Assembly (NCBI GenBank): GCA_023390335.1
Contig: JAEWCZ010000086.1
Span: 1 to 64,000, forward strand
DNA from: Bacillota bacterium
Lineage (GTDB): Bacteria > Bacillota > Clostridia > Acetivibrionales > DSM-1351
Direction: 5' to 3'
DNA: 64,000 bases
Made by a program: the position numbers and the translations under genes. The notes beneath the pieces were generated by a model that saw nothing but the letters and a program-made list of their open reading frames with translations, was not told where the DNA came from and searched no databases. This document shows positions 26,415-35,316 of this stretch, one piece after another; positions within the stretch are counted from its first letter, which is position 1, and each line of letters opens with the position of its first letter.

Positions 26415-27082
26415 TTTTTTAGCCTCCTCTTAATTTTATACTTAATATTTTTAAACAATATACTTTTGAAAGGCTTTGTGAAAACAAATCCTATTCCAAC
26501 TAGTATTAAATAGAAAATTTGAATTCCTCCACCGATTAAAAAGCTACCTTCCAGAGTTTCGTCTTCAAAATTTGTCTGAATACGAATACTGTCTTTATTT
26601 AAAATTCCAAACCAGGTATTTCTTACAGCACAGAGCAAGCCCGTATACAGGGGGTCTTCAAAGCCTACTTTGGCATCTATTTTGAATGTGCTTGGTTTGT
26701 AATGGTTTAGTATCTTAAAAACAGATTTTAATACCTTCATAAATACTTCATATGTAAAGTAACTGTATTCAGGCTTATCCCTTTCCTTTTTTACTTTACT
26801 TTCCCGGGCTTGCTTTACTACCTTGTTTTCATCTTTTTTCTTAAAGTGTTTCTTAATGCCAAACAAGCTGAAATTTGTGCCAAAGCCGTCTTGAGTGCTG
26901 TAGTTAAAGTTTACCTTAACAGCACCAAAAAGCCAGTTTGCATAGCCTTTTACAGCGATGGTCTCATACTTTGCTCCCTCTGCGTAGTATTTGAAAGGTA
27001 CAAAAACAATTAATAAAACTAGCGAAGCAATAGTCAAAAACACATATAAAATTATTCTAAGAGTTATTATAAGAGCTACCAT
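26381..27082 (-). CDS. DUF2953 protein (YtfI-like)
   Basis: A 233-residue protein with an N-terminal membrane helix (about 5-30), a soluble central part, and a C-terminal hydrophobic stretch (FLIGGGIQIFYLILVGIGFVF) followed by a basic tail. The DUF2953 pattern is FEDPLYTGLLCAVRNTWFGIL. Its biochemical function is unknown; it is co-encoded with gerW in spore formers, so a role in the spore envelope is likely. The ribosome site is CGGAGG. The gene ends inside gerW (34-base overlap). Confidence 0.85.
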   Translation of the reverse strand: MVALIITLRIILYVFLTIASLVLLIVFVPFKYYAEGAKYETIAVKGYANWLFGAVKVNFNYSTQDGFGTNFSLFGIKKHFKKKDENKVVKQARESKVKKERDKPEYSYFTYEVFMKVLKSVFKILNHYKPSTFKIDAKVGFEDPLYTGLLCAVRNTWFGILNKDSIRIQTNFEDETLEGSFLIGGGIQIFYLILVGIGFVFTKPFKSILFKNIKYKIKRRLKKWRIVSILVKT

Positions 27083-27103
27083 ACGTGCCTCCGTTTACAT
27101 CTA

Positions 27104-27502
27104 TTACTTAGCAATTAATTTTTTGACTCCTTTTTTGAATCCTTTTGATGCTTGCTTTAAAACTTTTGGAGCTTGCTTTGCCCCCGGCAAAAACTCAATA
27201 AATTTACCTGTAGTTTTGATGTTTTCAACCTGCATTTCAATAATTTTCTTGGAGGGGCTTTTCCTTTTCCCCAAAAAGGAGTCAATTATATCATCTCTCA
27301 TTGTTTCCAGTTCTGCCGGAATTTCAATTACATAATTACTTTTATCATCAAGGTCATAAAACAACAGCTTTAACTCTGATAATTCCCTTCTGCATTCCTT
27401 ACATATTTTCAAATGATTTTCAACAAATATTTTTTCAAGGGGATCTATTGTGCTCTCTAAATATTCCTGAAGCAATGAAGCATCTACTTTGTCACAGCTC
27501 AT
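27104..27502 (-). CDS. Anti-sigma factor with a zinc-finger (zf-HC2) domain
   Basis: A 132-residue protein with the ZAS/zf-HC2 motif HxxxCxxC in ENHLKICKECRREL (about residues 35-45), which marks anti-sigma factors for ECF sigma factors. It has no membrane helix. The C-terminus (KQASKGFKKGVKKLIAK) is strongly basic and amphipathic and might touch the membrane. I chose ATG 27502 with GGGAGG upstream; the longer TTG start at 27517 contains that site. It starts 2 bases after the sigma gene stop codon, so sigma and anti-sigma are coupled. Confidence 0.85.
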   Translation of the reverse strand: MSCDKVDASLLQEYLESTIDPLEKIFVENHLKICKECRRELSELKLLFYDLDDKSNYVIEIPAELETMRDDIIDSFLGKRKSPSKKIIEMQVENIKTTGKFIEFLPGAKQAPKVLKQASKGFKKGVKKLIAK

Positions 27503-27504
27503 GT

Positions 27505-28073
27505 TTATACCTCCCAAATACCCAAGCTAATCAGATTGTCCTTAATTGTCTTCCTCGCTCTATGTATAAGTGTTTTTACTGTACCTGGCGGTAGCTTCAT
27601 TACACTTGCAATTTCACTGTATTTCATTTGCTTTACATGTCTTAGCAGTACAACCATTCTCTCCCGTTCAGGAAGCCTTCCTATTGATTGGTGAAGTATC
27701 TGCCTTGTATCTTTGCATAAAACTGCATCATCAGTTGTTTCATTTGAATTGATAATATTTTGTAGTTCATCTCCGTTTTCATTGGTTTCATTAAGAGATA
27801 AGTTTGTTTTCTTACTTCTCAAAAAATTAAGGCATTTATTTACGGTAATTTTTTAATCCAGGGCAGCAGGGAAAACTGTTCCTTGAAGCTTCCCATTGAT
27901 TTAAAAACAGATATGAAAACCTCCTGGGTTATATCCAGAGCATCTTCCTTATTACCTGCATAGTGGAACGCTATGGTATAAACATATTTTTTATATCTGT
28001 CATATACAAGTTCCAGACCGCGTCTACTATTCTTTTTGTATTCTTTCAATATGGTTATATCCGAAACATCCAA
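27505..28073 (-). pseudogene. ECF sigma factor interrupted by a one-base frameshift
   Basis: Two abutting frames together make one complete ECF sigma factor of about 188 residues. The first (27840-28073, TTG start) holds region 2 (YDRYKKYVYTIAFHYAGNKEDALDITQEVFISVF). The second (27505-27822) holds region 4 (LPERERMVVLLRHVKQMKYSEIASVMKLPPGTVKTLIHRAR). They are joined at a run of six A on the minus strand (27849-27854). Adding one A restores PWIKKITVNKCLNFLRSKK across the join, split here at ITVNK. The next gene is its anti-sigma factor. It may be a true pseudogene, a sequencing error, or expressed by slippage on the A-run. Confidence 0.85.
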
Positions 28074-28117
28074 ATACTTTTCCCACCCTTTTATTGACCT
28101 TGATTATATATACACAC

Positions 28118-28173
28118 AAAAATAAAAAAAGTTTTAGAAAAAGATAAATTTTTCTAAAACTTTTTTTATTTTT
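28118..28173. terminator. Bidirectional intrinsic terminator after the GH1 gene
   Basis: A very long, AT-rich perfect inverted repeat of 25 bases per arm around GTTTTAG/CTAAAAC with a 6-base loop (28143-28148). It lies 6 bases past the GH1 stop codon and in front of the ECF sigma gene, isolating the two. Confidence 0.85.
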
Positions 28174-28178
28174 GTGGT

Positions 28179-29531
28179 TTATTTTAATATTTCGCCATTC
28201 GTTTCTATTATTCTCTTATACCGGAATGCCGACTGTTTTAGTGTACGACTGTAATTACTGTAATCGACGTATACTAGGCCGAACCTTTTTGCATATCCAT
28301 ATGACCACTCAAAATTGTCAAGTAAGGACCAGTAAAAATATCCTCTTACGTCGGCCCCGTCATCAATAGACTTTGACAGCGCAGAAAGATATTGATCCAT
28401 GTAATCTTCTCTCTGAGTATCTTTAATTTTTCCGTCAGTGCTTACCCAGTCATTATTTGCCATACCATTTTCTGTTATGTATACAGGTAAATTGTATCTT
28501 TCAGATATAAATTTAGTTGCCCAATATAAAGTTTCAGGCTTAAACGACCATTCCATGGAGGTTTTCCCTATACCAACAGGTAGTTTAAGGTACCTGTACT
28601 TTTTATCTTCACATGCTTCCACAATGGAACCCATATAAACATTTATTCCTATATAATCAAGTGGAACACAAATATCCTTCATATCCTCCTGCCAGCCTTT
28701 AGGAAGATACGGTATTAGGTTTTTAGGATACTCTCCTTTTATTGCAGGATCAAAAAGGTCGCCATGCCCAAAGTAGATTAAATCCCCTGAATGTTCTTTG
28801 TCAAAAAGCACATTACGTGCAGCCTGCATGTCGGCCTCACTATGGGATGCAGGAATTCCAACTTCTCCACAGGATACCAGACCTACCTTGACTTCCCCTT
28901 TGGCATTTTCGCGTATTGCTTTTGTCGCCAGTCCTAATCCCTTTAAATTATGATGCCAGGCTCTTACCACTTGATTTACAGGGAGTTTTAAACCCGGTGC
29001 ATGCCAACCCGTACTGTAGCCGAAACCTATATAGCATTGGGATTCATTACTTGTTACCCAATACTTTACTCTGTCAGAGAATAGTCTTGAGCATATGGCT
29101 GCATAATTTTCAAACCAAAGGGGACTTTCAGAGTTCAGCCATCCTCCCTTATATTGAAGCTCCATAGGGTAGTCCCAGTGAAACAGAGTTACATAGGGTT
29201 CTATACCGTTTTCAACCAACTCATTAATAAGTTTATTGTAGTAGTCTACACCTTCCATATTTATTTCACCTGTGCCTTCAGGTAAAATTCTGCTCCAGCT
29301 TATGGAAAATCTGTATGCCTTGATACCTATTTGCTTCATTAGCTGTATGTCCTCGGAATACCGATGATAACTATCACAAGCATAGTCACCGTTATCATCG
29401 TCATCTATTTTGCCTTTCATCCTGCAAAATTCATCCCAAACAGACTCGCCTCTGCCACCCTCATTTACAGCTCCTTCAATTTGATAAGATGCTGTTGCTG
29501 TACCCCAAACAAAACCTTCTTTGAATGCCAT
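28179..29531 (-). CDS. bglA: Family 1 beta-glucosidase
   Basis: A 450-residue cytoplasmic GH1 enzyme, no signal peptide, standard length. It should hydrolyse cellobiose or short beta-glucosides imported after extracellular cellulose breakdown. It has GTATASYQIEGA at the N-terminus, acid/base E163 in VTSNESQ (unusual in replacing the family TFNEP but keeping the Glu), NVYMG, nucleophile E354 in YITENG, and the C-terminal WSLLDNFEWSYGY. I chose ATG 29531; an upstream GTG at 29546 would overlap the ribosome site. It is not related in function to the GH1-fold protein at 39961-41274, which has lost both glutamates. Confidence 0.93.
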   Translation of the reverse strand: MAFKEGFVWGTATASYQIEGAVNEGGRGESVWDEFCRMKGKIDDDDNGDYACDSYHRYSEDIQLMKQIGIKAYRFSISWSRILPEGTGEINMEGVDYYNKLINELVENGIEPYVTLFHWDYPMELQYKGGWLNSESPLWFENYAAICSRLFSDRVKYWVTSNESQCYIGFGYSTGWHAPGLKLPVNQVVRAWHHNLKGLGLATKAIRENAKGEVKVGLVSCGEVGIPASHSEADMQAARNVLFDKEHSGDLIYFGHGDLFDPAIKGEYPKNLIPYLPKGWQEDMKDICVPLDYIGINVYMGSIVEACEDKKYRYLKLPVGIGKTSMEWSFKPETLYWATKFISERYNLPVYITENGMANNDWVSTDGKIKDTQREDYMDQYLSALSKSIDDGADVRGYFYWSLLDNFEWSYGYAKRFGLVYVDYSNYSRTLKQSAFRYKRIIETNGEILK

Positions 29532-29556
29532 TAAATTAACACCCACCCTTTGCTTT

Positions 29557-32130
29557 TTATAATCTTTTTAAATTTGCCATAGATGCCATAAGTCTTTTCA
29601 TTCCAGCCCCTTCAAATTGTATTTCCAATACCTGATCACCACTGTCTGCTGTTGCCTTCGAAATAGTTCCTTTTCCAAATTTCTTGTGCTCGACTTTATC
29701 ACCTACACTAAAATCGCCCAATGTATTGGATGCTCCAGATGAAGATTTAACGGGCGCACTACGTCCAAAGCTATTAATCGGCTGACTGGCAGAACTTTTT
29801 GCCGATGTACCTGCTGAGCTGCCACCAAATCCTCGGGTAACAAGATTCGAATTTAATAAATCCTTCAAGGAACCTGAACCGGCAGGTGTACTTGAAGTTG
29901 TTGCCGAAAATGATTTTGACGTACCAAATGTAGATTGTGCTCCGGAATTTTGAGCCGAACTTTTACCCCATGATTGTGTTTCTTTTGCCCTTGAGAAGCT
30001 TCCCGATGCTTTAAACGGATACTCAACAAGTTCTTCAGGTATCTCTGCTAAAAATCTGGATGGTCTGTTGTAGCTTGAGTTTCCGAAAAGAGTTCTGAAA
30101 CGGGCATTTGACATATACAGCTTCTCTCTTGCTCTGGTAATGCCCACATAGCAAAGCCTTCTCTCTTCTTCAAGCTGTTCCGGGCCCTCTGTGATTGCCC
30201 TATAACCGGGAAACACACCTTCTTCCAGACCCGGAATAAATACCACCGGGAATTCCAATCCCTTTGCACTATGCATTGTCATAAGAACCACGTAGTCTTG
30301 GTCCTCTTGGAGACTATCAATATCTGAAACCAGAGATATATGTGCAAGGAACTCTTCTAGTGAATTATCTTCACTTTGTTTTTCAAATTCCATGGCAACA
30401 GATTTTAATTCTTTTATATTCTCAATTCTTGACTGAGCTTCAACTGTATTCTCTAGCTCGTACTCTCTCAGAATCCCTGAATCTTCGACTACTATGTCCA
30501 GCAGTTGAGATATGGTCATATTTTGCTTCATGGTCCTGAATTTATTAATCATAAGTGAAAAGTTTTCTAATTTCTGAGAAGCTCTTTTTAATGAAGGAAA
30601 CTCTTCTGTATTTGAAATAACAGTGAACAGGGATATGCCTCCTTGATATGCTAATACCTCTGCATTTTCAACTGTAGCATCCCCTATTCCCCTTTTTGGC
30701 ACATTGATAACCCTTTTCAGGCTCACATTGTCCCCGGGATTTTGTACCAACCGCATGTATGCAATTATATCTTTTATTTCTTTTCGATCATAGAATTTTT
30801 GTCCGCCAACAATCTTGTAGGGTATTCCTTCCCGCATAAACATTTCTTCCAGTACACGGGACTGGGCATTAATTCTATAAAGTACTGCGAAATCCTTGTA
30901 TTTTCTATCTTCATCGGATATTAACCTTTGAATTTCCCTTGCTGTATAAAGGGCTTCTTCATGTTCATTGTCATTTTCACATATTACTATCTTACTTCCA
31001 CCCTTGTTATCAGTCCAAAGGCTTTTGCATTTTCTGCCTGTATTATTTCCAATAACGTGGTTTGCAGCATCCAATATATTCTGTGTTGACCTGTAGTTCT
31101 GCTCCAGTTTGATAGTACAGCATTTTTTGAAATCCTTCTCAAAATCAAGGATGTTTCTGATGTTGGCACCTCTCCAGCCATATATTGACTGGTCATCGTC
31201 ACCCACAACGCAAAGGTTTTCATGTGCCTCAGACAATTTTCGGACAAGCATGTATTGGGCAGTATTTGTGTCCTGATACTCATCCACAAGAATATACCTG
31301 AACCTTCTTTGATAGTATTCAAGAACTTCAGGGTATTTATCAAAAAGCTTTATCGTATTCATTATAATATCATCAAAGTCCAGGGCATTGTTTGCTTTAA
31401 GCTTCTTTTCATAAAGCTTGTAAACTTTTGCAATCTTACCCATTCTAAAATCCGATGCATACTGTTTCTCATAATGCTCGGCATCTATAAGTTCATCCTT
31501 CTGCTTTCCTATTGTTTCAAGGACTGATTTAGGAGGAAAGTTTTTTTCGTTTAAGTTTAATTCTTTAAGACATTCCTTAATTACTACCTGCTGATCCTGA
31601 GTATCATATATTACAAAGCTTCTGTCGTAGCCAAGCTTCTCGATATCCCTTCTGAGTATTCTTATACAAATGGAGTGAAATGTACCCACCCACATGTCAT
31701 TACTCAAATCACCTATAAGTCCGGCTATCCTCTCTTTCATTTCTCTTGCTGCCTTGTTTGTAAAGGTTATAGCCAGTATGTTTGAAGGGTATACTCCATG
31801 TTGTTCAATAAGATAGGCTATCCTATGAGTAAGAACTCTTGTTTTGCCGGCAGTATCTTGACTTAAAAATTCCCTCATAAGTTCCAAATCTTGTTCTATC
31901 AAGTCTTCTGGAACGTATTCACTGTGGTATGAATTCCCATACTTTATCATATATGCTATACGATTTGTTAAAACAGAAGTTTTACCACTACCAGCACCTG
32001 CTAAAATAAGCAATGGGCCATTTATATTAAAAACAGCTTCTTTTTGCTTATTATTTAAGCGTCCAAATTCTTGCTCCAATATTTTTTTCCTTAGCTCACT
32101 AAATTGTTCTATTGTAGAATGACTTAACAT
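29557..32130 (-). CDS. pcrA: UvrD/PcrA-type DNA helicase, apparent chimera with duplicated Walker A region
   Basis: An 857-residue superfamily 1A helicase. From about residue 95 it is a normal PcrA: LAITFTNKAAREMKERI, FHSICIRILRR, VDEYQDTN, VVGDDDQSIYGWRGA, LEQNYRSTQNIL, MTMHSAKGLEFPVVF and a C-terminal Tudor-like domain (VGDKVEHKKFGKGTI). Residues 1-92 instead match another clostridial UvrD-like helicase family, with its own Walker A GAGSGKTSVLTNRIAYMIKYG and EYVPEDLIEQDLELMREF. At residues 93-110 the PcrA sequence resumes inside its Walker A (TAGKTRVLTHRIAYLI) without the first glycines. The result is about 50 extra residues and one intact P-loop from the foreign part. Confidence 0.85.
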   Translation of the reverse strand: MLSHSTIEQFSELRKKILEQEFGRLNNKQKEAVFNINGPLLILAGAGSGKTSVLTNRIAYMIKYGNSYHSEYVPEDLIEQDLELMREFLSQDTAGKTRVLTHRIAYLIEQHGVYPSNILAITFTNKAAREMKERIAGLIGDLSNDMWVGTFHSICIRILRRDIEKLGYDRSFVIYDTQDQQVVIKECLKELNLNEKNFPPKSVLETIGKQKDELIDAEHYEKQYASDFRMGKIAKVYKLYEKKLKANNALDFDDIIMNTIKLFDKYPEVLEYYQRRFRYILVDEYQDTNTAQYMLVRKLSEAHENLCVVGDDDQSIYGWRGANIRNILDFEKDFKKCCTIKLEQNYRSTQNILDAANHVIGNNTGRKCKSLWTDNKGGSKIVICENDNEHEEALYTAREIQRLISDEDRKYKDFAVLYRINAQSRVLEEMFMREGIPYKIVGGQKFYDRKEIKDIIAYMRLVQNPGDNVSLKRVINVPKRGIGDATVENAEVLAYQGGISLFTVISNTEEFPSLKRASQKLENFSLMINKFRTMKQNMTISQLLDIVVEDSGILREYELENTVEAQSRIENIKELKSVAMEFEKQSEDNSLEEFLAHISLVSDIDSLQEDQDYVVLMTMHSAKGLEFPVVFIPGLEEGVFPGYRAITEGPEQLEEERRLCYVGITRAREKLYMSNARFRTLFGNSSYNRPSRFLAEIPEELVEYPFKASGSFSRAKETQSWGKSSAQNSGAQSTFGTSKSFSATTSSTPAGSGSLKDLLNSNLVTRGFGGSSAGTSAKSSASQPINSFGRSAPVKSSSGASNTLGDFSVGDKVEHKKFGKGTISKATADSGDQVLEIQFEGAGMKRLMASMANLKRL

Positions 32131-32451
32131 TTGCTTTTAACCACCAATCATAGATATTTGTGCACAAAATGACTATTCTATATACGAGATACGAGAATTT
32201 TGTTTATTTAAGATAATTTTTAATAAGCACTTGACGTTTCACTTAACCGTTAACTCTTTTTAGACACAAAAAAAGGAATTAAAAATTCCTTAATTCTATT
32301 TATAGATAAAAGTATATCATAATCTCTTCAATTATTAAAATATATAATATCATGTGAGTTATAACAAATTAAACTATATTTTCCCTTTTCACATAACATT
32401 GTCATTAAACTCCGATTTTTGCGTTACCTAATTTAGCTCTGAAGTATATTG
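32131..32451. other. Intergenic region between the etfA gene and pcrA
   Basis: About 320 bases, AT-rich and without a credible gene. It contains the intrinsic terminator at 32268-32291 and must hold the pcrA promoter. I see no other structure. Confidence 0.5.
32268..32291 (-). terminator. Intrinsic terminator downstream of the etf operon
   Basis: On the minus strand AAGGAATT (32284-32291), a 3-base loop and AATTCCTT (32273-32280) are followed by seven T (32268-32274 on the complement). It lies about 160 bases past the etfA stop codon. Confidence 0.75.
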
Positions 32452-33690
32452 TTATAACTTGATTGAAAACTTTTCTGTTTTGATTTGTTTTATCAATTCC
32501 GGTAGTACTTCCATTATATCGCCCACAATTCCGTAATTTGCGAGTTCAAAAATAGGTGCATTGGGATCTTTGTTAATTGCAACAATTGTATCTGATGATG
32601 ACATACCTGCGATATGTTGTACCGCACCAGATATCCCCAATGCAAAGTATATTTTGGGAGCTACAGTTTTTCCTGTTTGACCTATCTGGTAAGGATAATC
32701 AATAATACCCGAATCAACAATTGCCCGCGAGGCACCAATGGCCCCTCCAATTAACTTAGCAAAATCCTCTACTAATTTTAAATTTTCTTTTTTCCCAATC
32801 CCTCTTCCAACACTTACTATTATATCTGTATTAGCTAAATTGGAAAGTTCATTATCAGCTTTCACTATACTTTTGACGACCGTTTTAATTTTTTCCGGCA
32901 ACTTATAATCTGGATAAATCACAGTTCCATTTACTTCAGTATTCCTACTTAAGGGTTTCATTATTTTAGGCCTTACTGTACACATTTGAGGTTTAATATT
33001 TAAATTTTTAATTGTAGCCATTAAATTGCCACCAAAGGCCGGTCTAGTTTGCAATAATAATCCAGATTCAATTTCTATATCTAGCTTAGTGCAGTCTGCT
33101 GTAAGCCCTGTATTTAACCTTGAGGCTATTCTAGGAGCTAATGACCGCCCGTATGTTGTAGCGCCAAACAGTATAATTTCCGGTCTGTAAAATTGAATTA
33201 GTTGAGTTAAAATTTCACTATAGGACTCGTCATTGAAATACTCTAGTAGGGGATTATCAATAGCATATACTATATCAGCCCCATTATAAAATAATTCGTT
33301 TATACATTTTTCAACGTTGTTGCCTATTAGAACGGCCGAGACTGGGACTGACAATATACTCGCCAACCTTTTCGATTCTCCCAATAATTCATAAGCGACA
33401 TCTTCAATATTCCCGTCGCGATACTCACAATATACCCAAATTCCCGAATAATTATCGAACTCTCCAACTGTCCCCTTTATTTTTTCTTCCACAAAATCTA
33501 TTGCTTGAAATTTACATTCTGTTATGCAGCTTTTACAATAAGTACAATTACTGTTTATATAGGCTTTTTTATTATGTATCTCGATAGCCCCAAATTTGCA
33601 AACCTTTTGGCACAACGAACAACTTGTACATTTTTCTTTGTTTATTATGATTTGACTCATATTAAAATAGTGATATAAGCTATACCACAT
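32452..33690 (-). CDS. etfA: Electron transfer flavoprotein alpha subunit with N-terminal two-cluster ferredoxin domain
   Basis: A 412-residue fusion. Residues ~10-70 hold two 4Fe-4S motifs (CTSCSLCQKVC and CTYCKSCITEC). The rest is EtfA, with the C-terminal FAD-binding domain SVGRGIGKKENL, GASRAIVDSG, YQIGQTGKTVAP, ALGISGAVQHIAGM and AINKDPNAPIF. Ferredoxin-EtfA fusions occur in anaerobes that couple acyl-CoA or enoate reduction to low-potential electron carriers. No acyl-CoA dehydrogenase gene is adjacent. The ATG at 33690 has AAGGAG only 2 bases away; the Met at 33660 (MSQIIINKEKC) is an alternative start without a clear ribosome site. Confidence 0.93.
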   Translation of the reverse strand: MWYSLYHYFNMSQIIINKEKCTSCSLCQKVCKFGAIEIHNKKAYINSNCTYCKSCITECKFQAIDFVEEKIKGTVGEFDNYSGIWVYCEYRDGNIEDVAYELLGESKRLASILSVPVSAVLIGNNVEKCINELFYNGADIVYAIDNPLLEYFNDESYSEILTQLIQFYRPEIILFGATTYGRSLAPRIASRLNTGLTADCTKLDIEIESGLLLQTRPAFGGNLMATIKNLNIKPQMCTVRPKIMKPLSRNTEVNGTVIYPDYKLPEKIKTVVKSIVKADNELSNLANTDIIVSVGRGIGKKENLKLVEDFAKLIGGAIGASRAIVDSGIIDYPYQIGQTGKTVAPKIYFALGISGAVQHIAGMSSSDTIVAINKDPNAPIFELANYGIVGDIMEVLPELIKQIKTEKFSIKL

Positions 33691-33790
33691 TTCTCCTTAC
33701 ACAACGTATTTAGGTTTTAAGGCTACCTATAACCCCTAATATCTCACAGTTAACTATTACAGGATATTAACTCTTCTATCAAAAAATACA

Positions 33791-34567
33791 CTATTGTATT
33801 CGAAGTTTTTGGAGCAATTGTTCAACCTGAGATTTGGTATCACCTACAATCATTTCTACGATATTATCATGTACAACTGTAAATGTCTTAACAACCTGTG
33901 TTGCTGAACCCTTGAGACCACAACAATTTTCATCTGCACCTATATCATCTAGGTTCCAATGTGTTATTGGAACTCCTCTTGATTTAATAATACCTTTTAG
34001 AGAAGGTGTCCTTGGTGTATTAATATCCTTTACTACTGTTATCAAAGCAGGTAGCTGCATCTCTAATATTTCATAACCATTTTCAATTAACCTTTGGCAC
34101 TGTATAGAATCATTTTGAATTTGATCTATTCTTTTTACACATGTAGTGTGAGGGATCCCAAGTTTTTCAGAAAGGCTCGGACCTACCTGTGCAGTGTCTC
34201 CATCTATTGCCTGTTTCCCACATATTATCAAATCAAATTCACTTATCTTTTCTACTGCTTTGGCCAATGTGTATGCTGTAGCTAATGTATCAGAACCTGC
34301 AAAGCGTTTGTCGGTTAATAGAATTGCCCTATCACAGCCCATAGCAACAGCTTTTTTTAGTATGCCTTCAACTGAAGGTATACCCATACTTATTACAGTT
34401 ACAGTGCCTCCGTACTGATCCTTAATTCTTAACGCTTCCTCTACAGCATAAGTATCAAATGGATTAATTTCAGCTTCTGCCCCCTCTCGTATAATGGTAT
34501 TTGTTTTTGCATCCATTTTAGCTTTCTGAGTCACCAGTACTTGTTTAACGCAAACTAAAATATTCAT
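33791..34567 (-). CDS. etfB: Electron transfer flavoprotein beta subunit
   Basis: A 258-residue EtfB that forms the flavin-carrying heterodimer with EtfA, encoded 100 bases downstream. It starts MNILVCVKQV and carries NPFDTYAVEEALRIKD, ICGKQAIDGDTAQVGPSLSEKLG and PALITVVKDINTPRTPSLKGI, all characteristic. The ribosome site TAGGAG is 8 bases upstream. A hairpin between it and the last polyketide-cluster gene suggests that it is a separate transcription unit. Confidence 0.95.
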   Translation of the reverse strand: MNILVCVKQVLVTQKAKMDAKTNTIIREGAEAEINPFDTYAVEEALRIKDQYGGTVTVISMGIPSVEGILKKAVAMGCDRAILLTDKRFAGSDTLATAYTLAKAVEKISEFDLIICGKQAIDGDTAQVGPSLSEKLGIPHTTCVKRIDQIQNDSIQCQRLIENGYEILEMQLPALITVVKDINTPRTPSLKGIIKSRGVPITHWNLDDIGADENCCGLKGSATQVVKTFTVVHDNIVEMIVGDTKSQVEQLLQKLRIQ

Positions 34568-34626
34568 TTTTTCATCTCCTATTTTCTCTCCCTTTTGCTA
34601 ATTTGCATCAAAACAGGCGATATAAA

Positions 34627-34665
34627 AGCCCCAACTTCCAGGAGATATTTAAAATATCTCGGGGC
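34627..34665 (-). terminator. Compound hairpin, probable terminator at the end of the polyketide operon
   Basis: Read on the minus strand an outer stem GCCCC (34661-34665)/GGGGC (34628-34632) encloses an inner stem GAGATATTT/AAATATCTC (34642-34660) and is followed by TTTTAT. It lies 14 bases past the stop codon of the membrane-protein gene and in front of etfB. Confidence 0.55.
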
Positions 34666-34678
34666 CGACAGCCTTTTA

Positions 34679-35260
34679 TTATTCAGTTTTTTTAAATGTT
34701 TTCGGTCTCAGTATAGCCATAAGCAATAGTACGGTCATAGTAGCAAGTGACAGAATAAATACAATCCATTTGGAAGTGGTCATAATACCGGCTATTCTAA
34801 TGAACACAGTACTTCCAGTCGAAAAACGGATTAATGTGACAGCTAAAAAAAGGTTTTCAAGAATATCGAACATTCCTCTTGTGTAGGACAGCAGTGAAAG
34901 CCGATTCCACTTGAAGGGCAGCACCGCTTTTCTTACCAAGTATTTAATTATTTCAGCTTGAACAACCGCAAAACTTAGTATAAATATAATATCAATAATA
35001 AAAAATCTCAGATAAATAGACCTTCCGGTGTCCCCTAATCCATTCAGCATCCCATACGCATATTGATAGCTGTAGTGAAACATCATATCCAGCGTTCCTG
35101 TATCGCCACTATAGGGTATCAGGCCTTTATCTCCCAAATTAGTGAATCTCATAATCGCTAGTGTCATAATGAAAACGACGACCGCAACATTTTTTAATTT
35201 AAAAAAGCCTTTTGCATTAATGTTTTCTTTACCTTCATTTCTATATAAATCTTTTTTCAT
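34679..35260 (-). CDS. Four-helix membrane protein, unknown function
   Basis: A 193-residue protein I do not recognise. It has four likely membrane helices: VAVVVFIMTLAIMRF, FFIIDIIFILSFAVV, the MFDILENLFLAVTLI stretch, and WIVFILSLATMTVLLLMAI. The ~50-residue loop between helices 1 and 2 (YSGDTGTLDMMFHYSYQYAYG) is probably outside. The ATG at 35260 has a GGGGG site 6 bases upstream; the longer frame to 35272 contains it. It lies 45-60 bases after the glycosyltransferase gene as the last gene of the polyketide cluster, so a part in self-protection or export is possible but unproven. Confidence 0.6.
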   Translation of the reverse strand: MKKDLYRNEGKENINAKGFFKLKNVAVVVFIMTLAIMRFTNLGDKGLIPYSGDTGTLDMMFHYSYQYAYGMLNGLGDTGRSIYLRFFIIDIIFILSFAVVQAEIIKYLVRKAVLPFKWNRLSLLSYTRGMFDILENLFLAVTLIRFSTGSTVFIRIAGIMTTSKWIVFILSLATMTVLLLMAILRPKTFKKTE

Positions 35261-35316
35261 AGAAACCCCCATTAAATTTTTGAAGTCATTTACAAAAAAC
35301 TGCTAAATATGTAGCT

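Noticed and set aside
28179..29531. GH1 beta-glucosidase as part of the polyketide self-resistance system
   Set aside because: It is catalytically intact but lies outside the cluster, behind its own terminator and beyond pcrA and the etf genes. Cellobiose use fits the cellulosomal context better.
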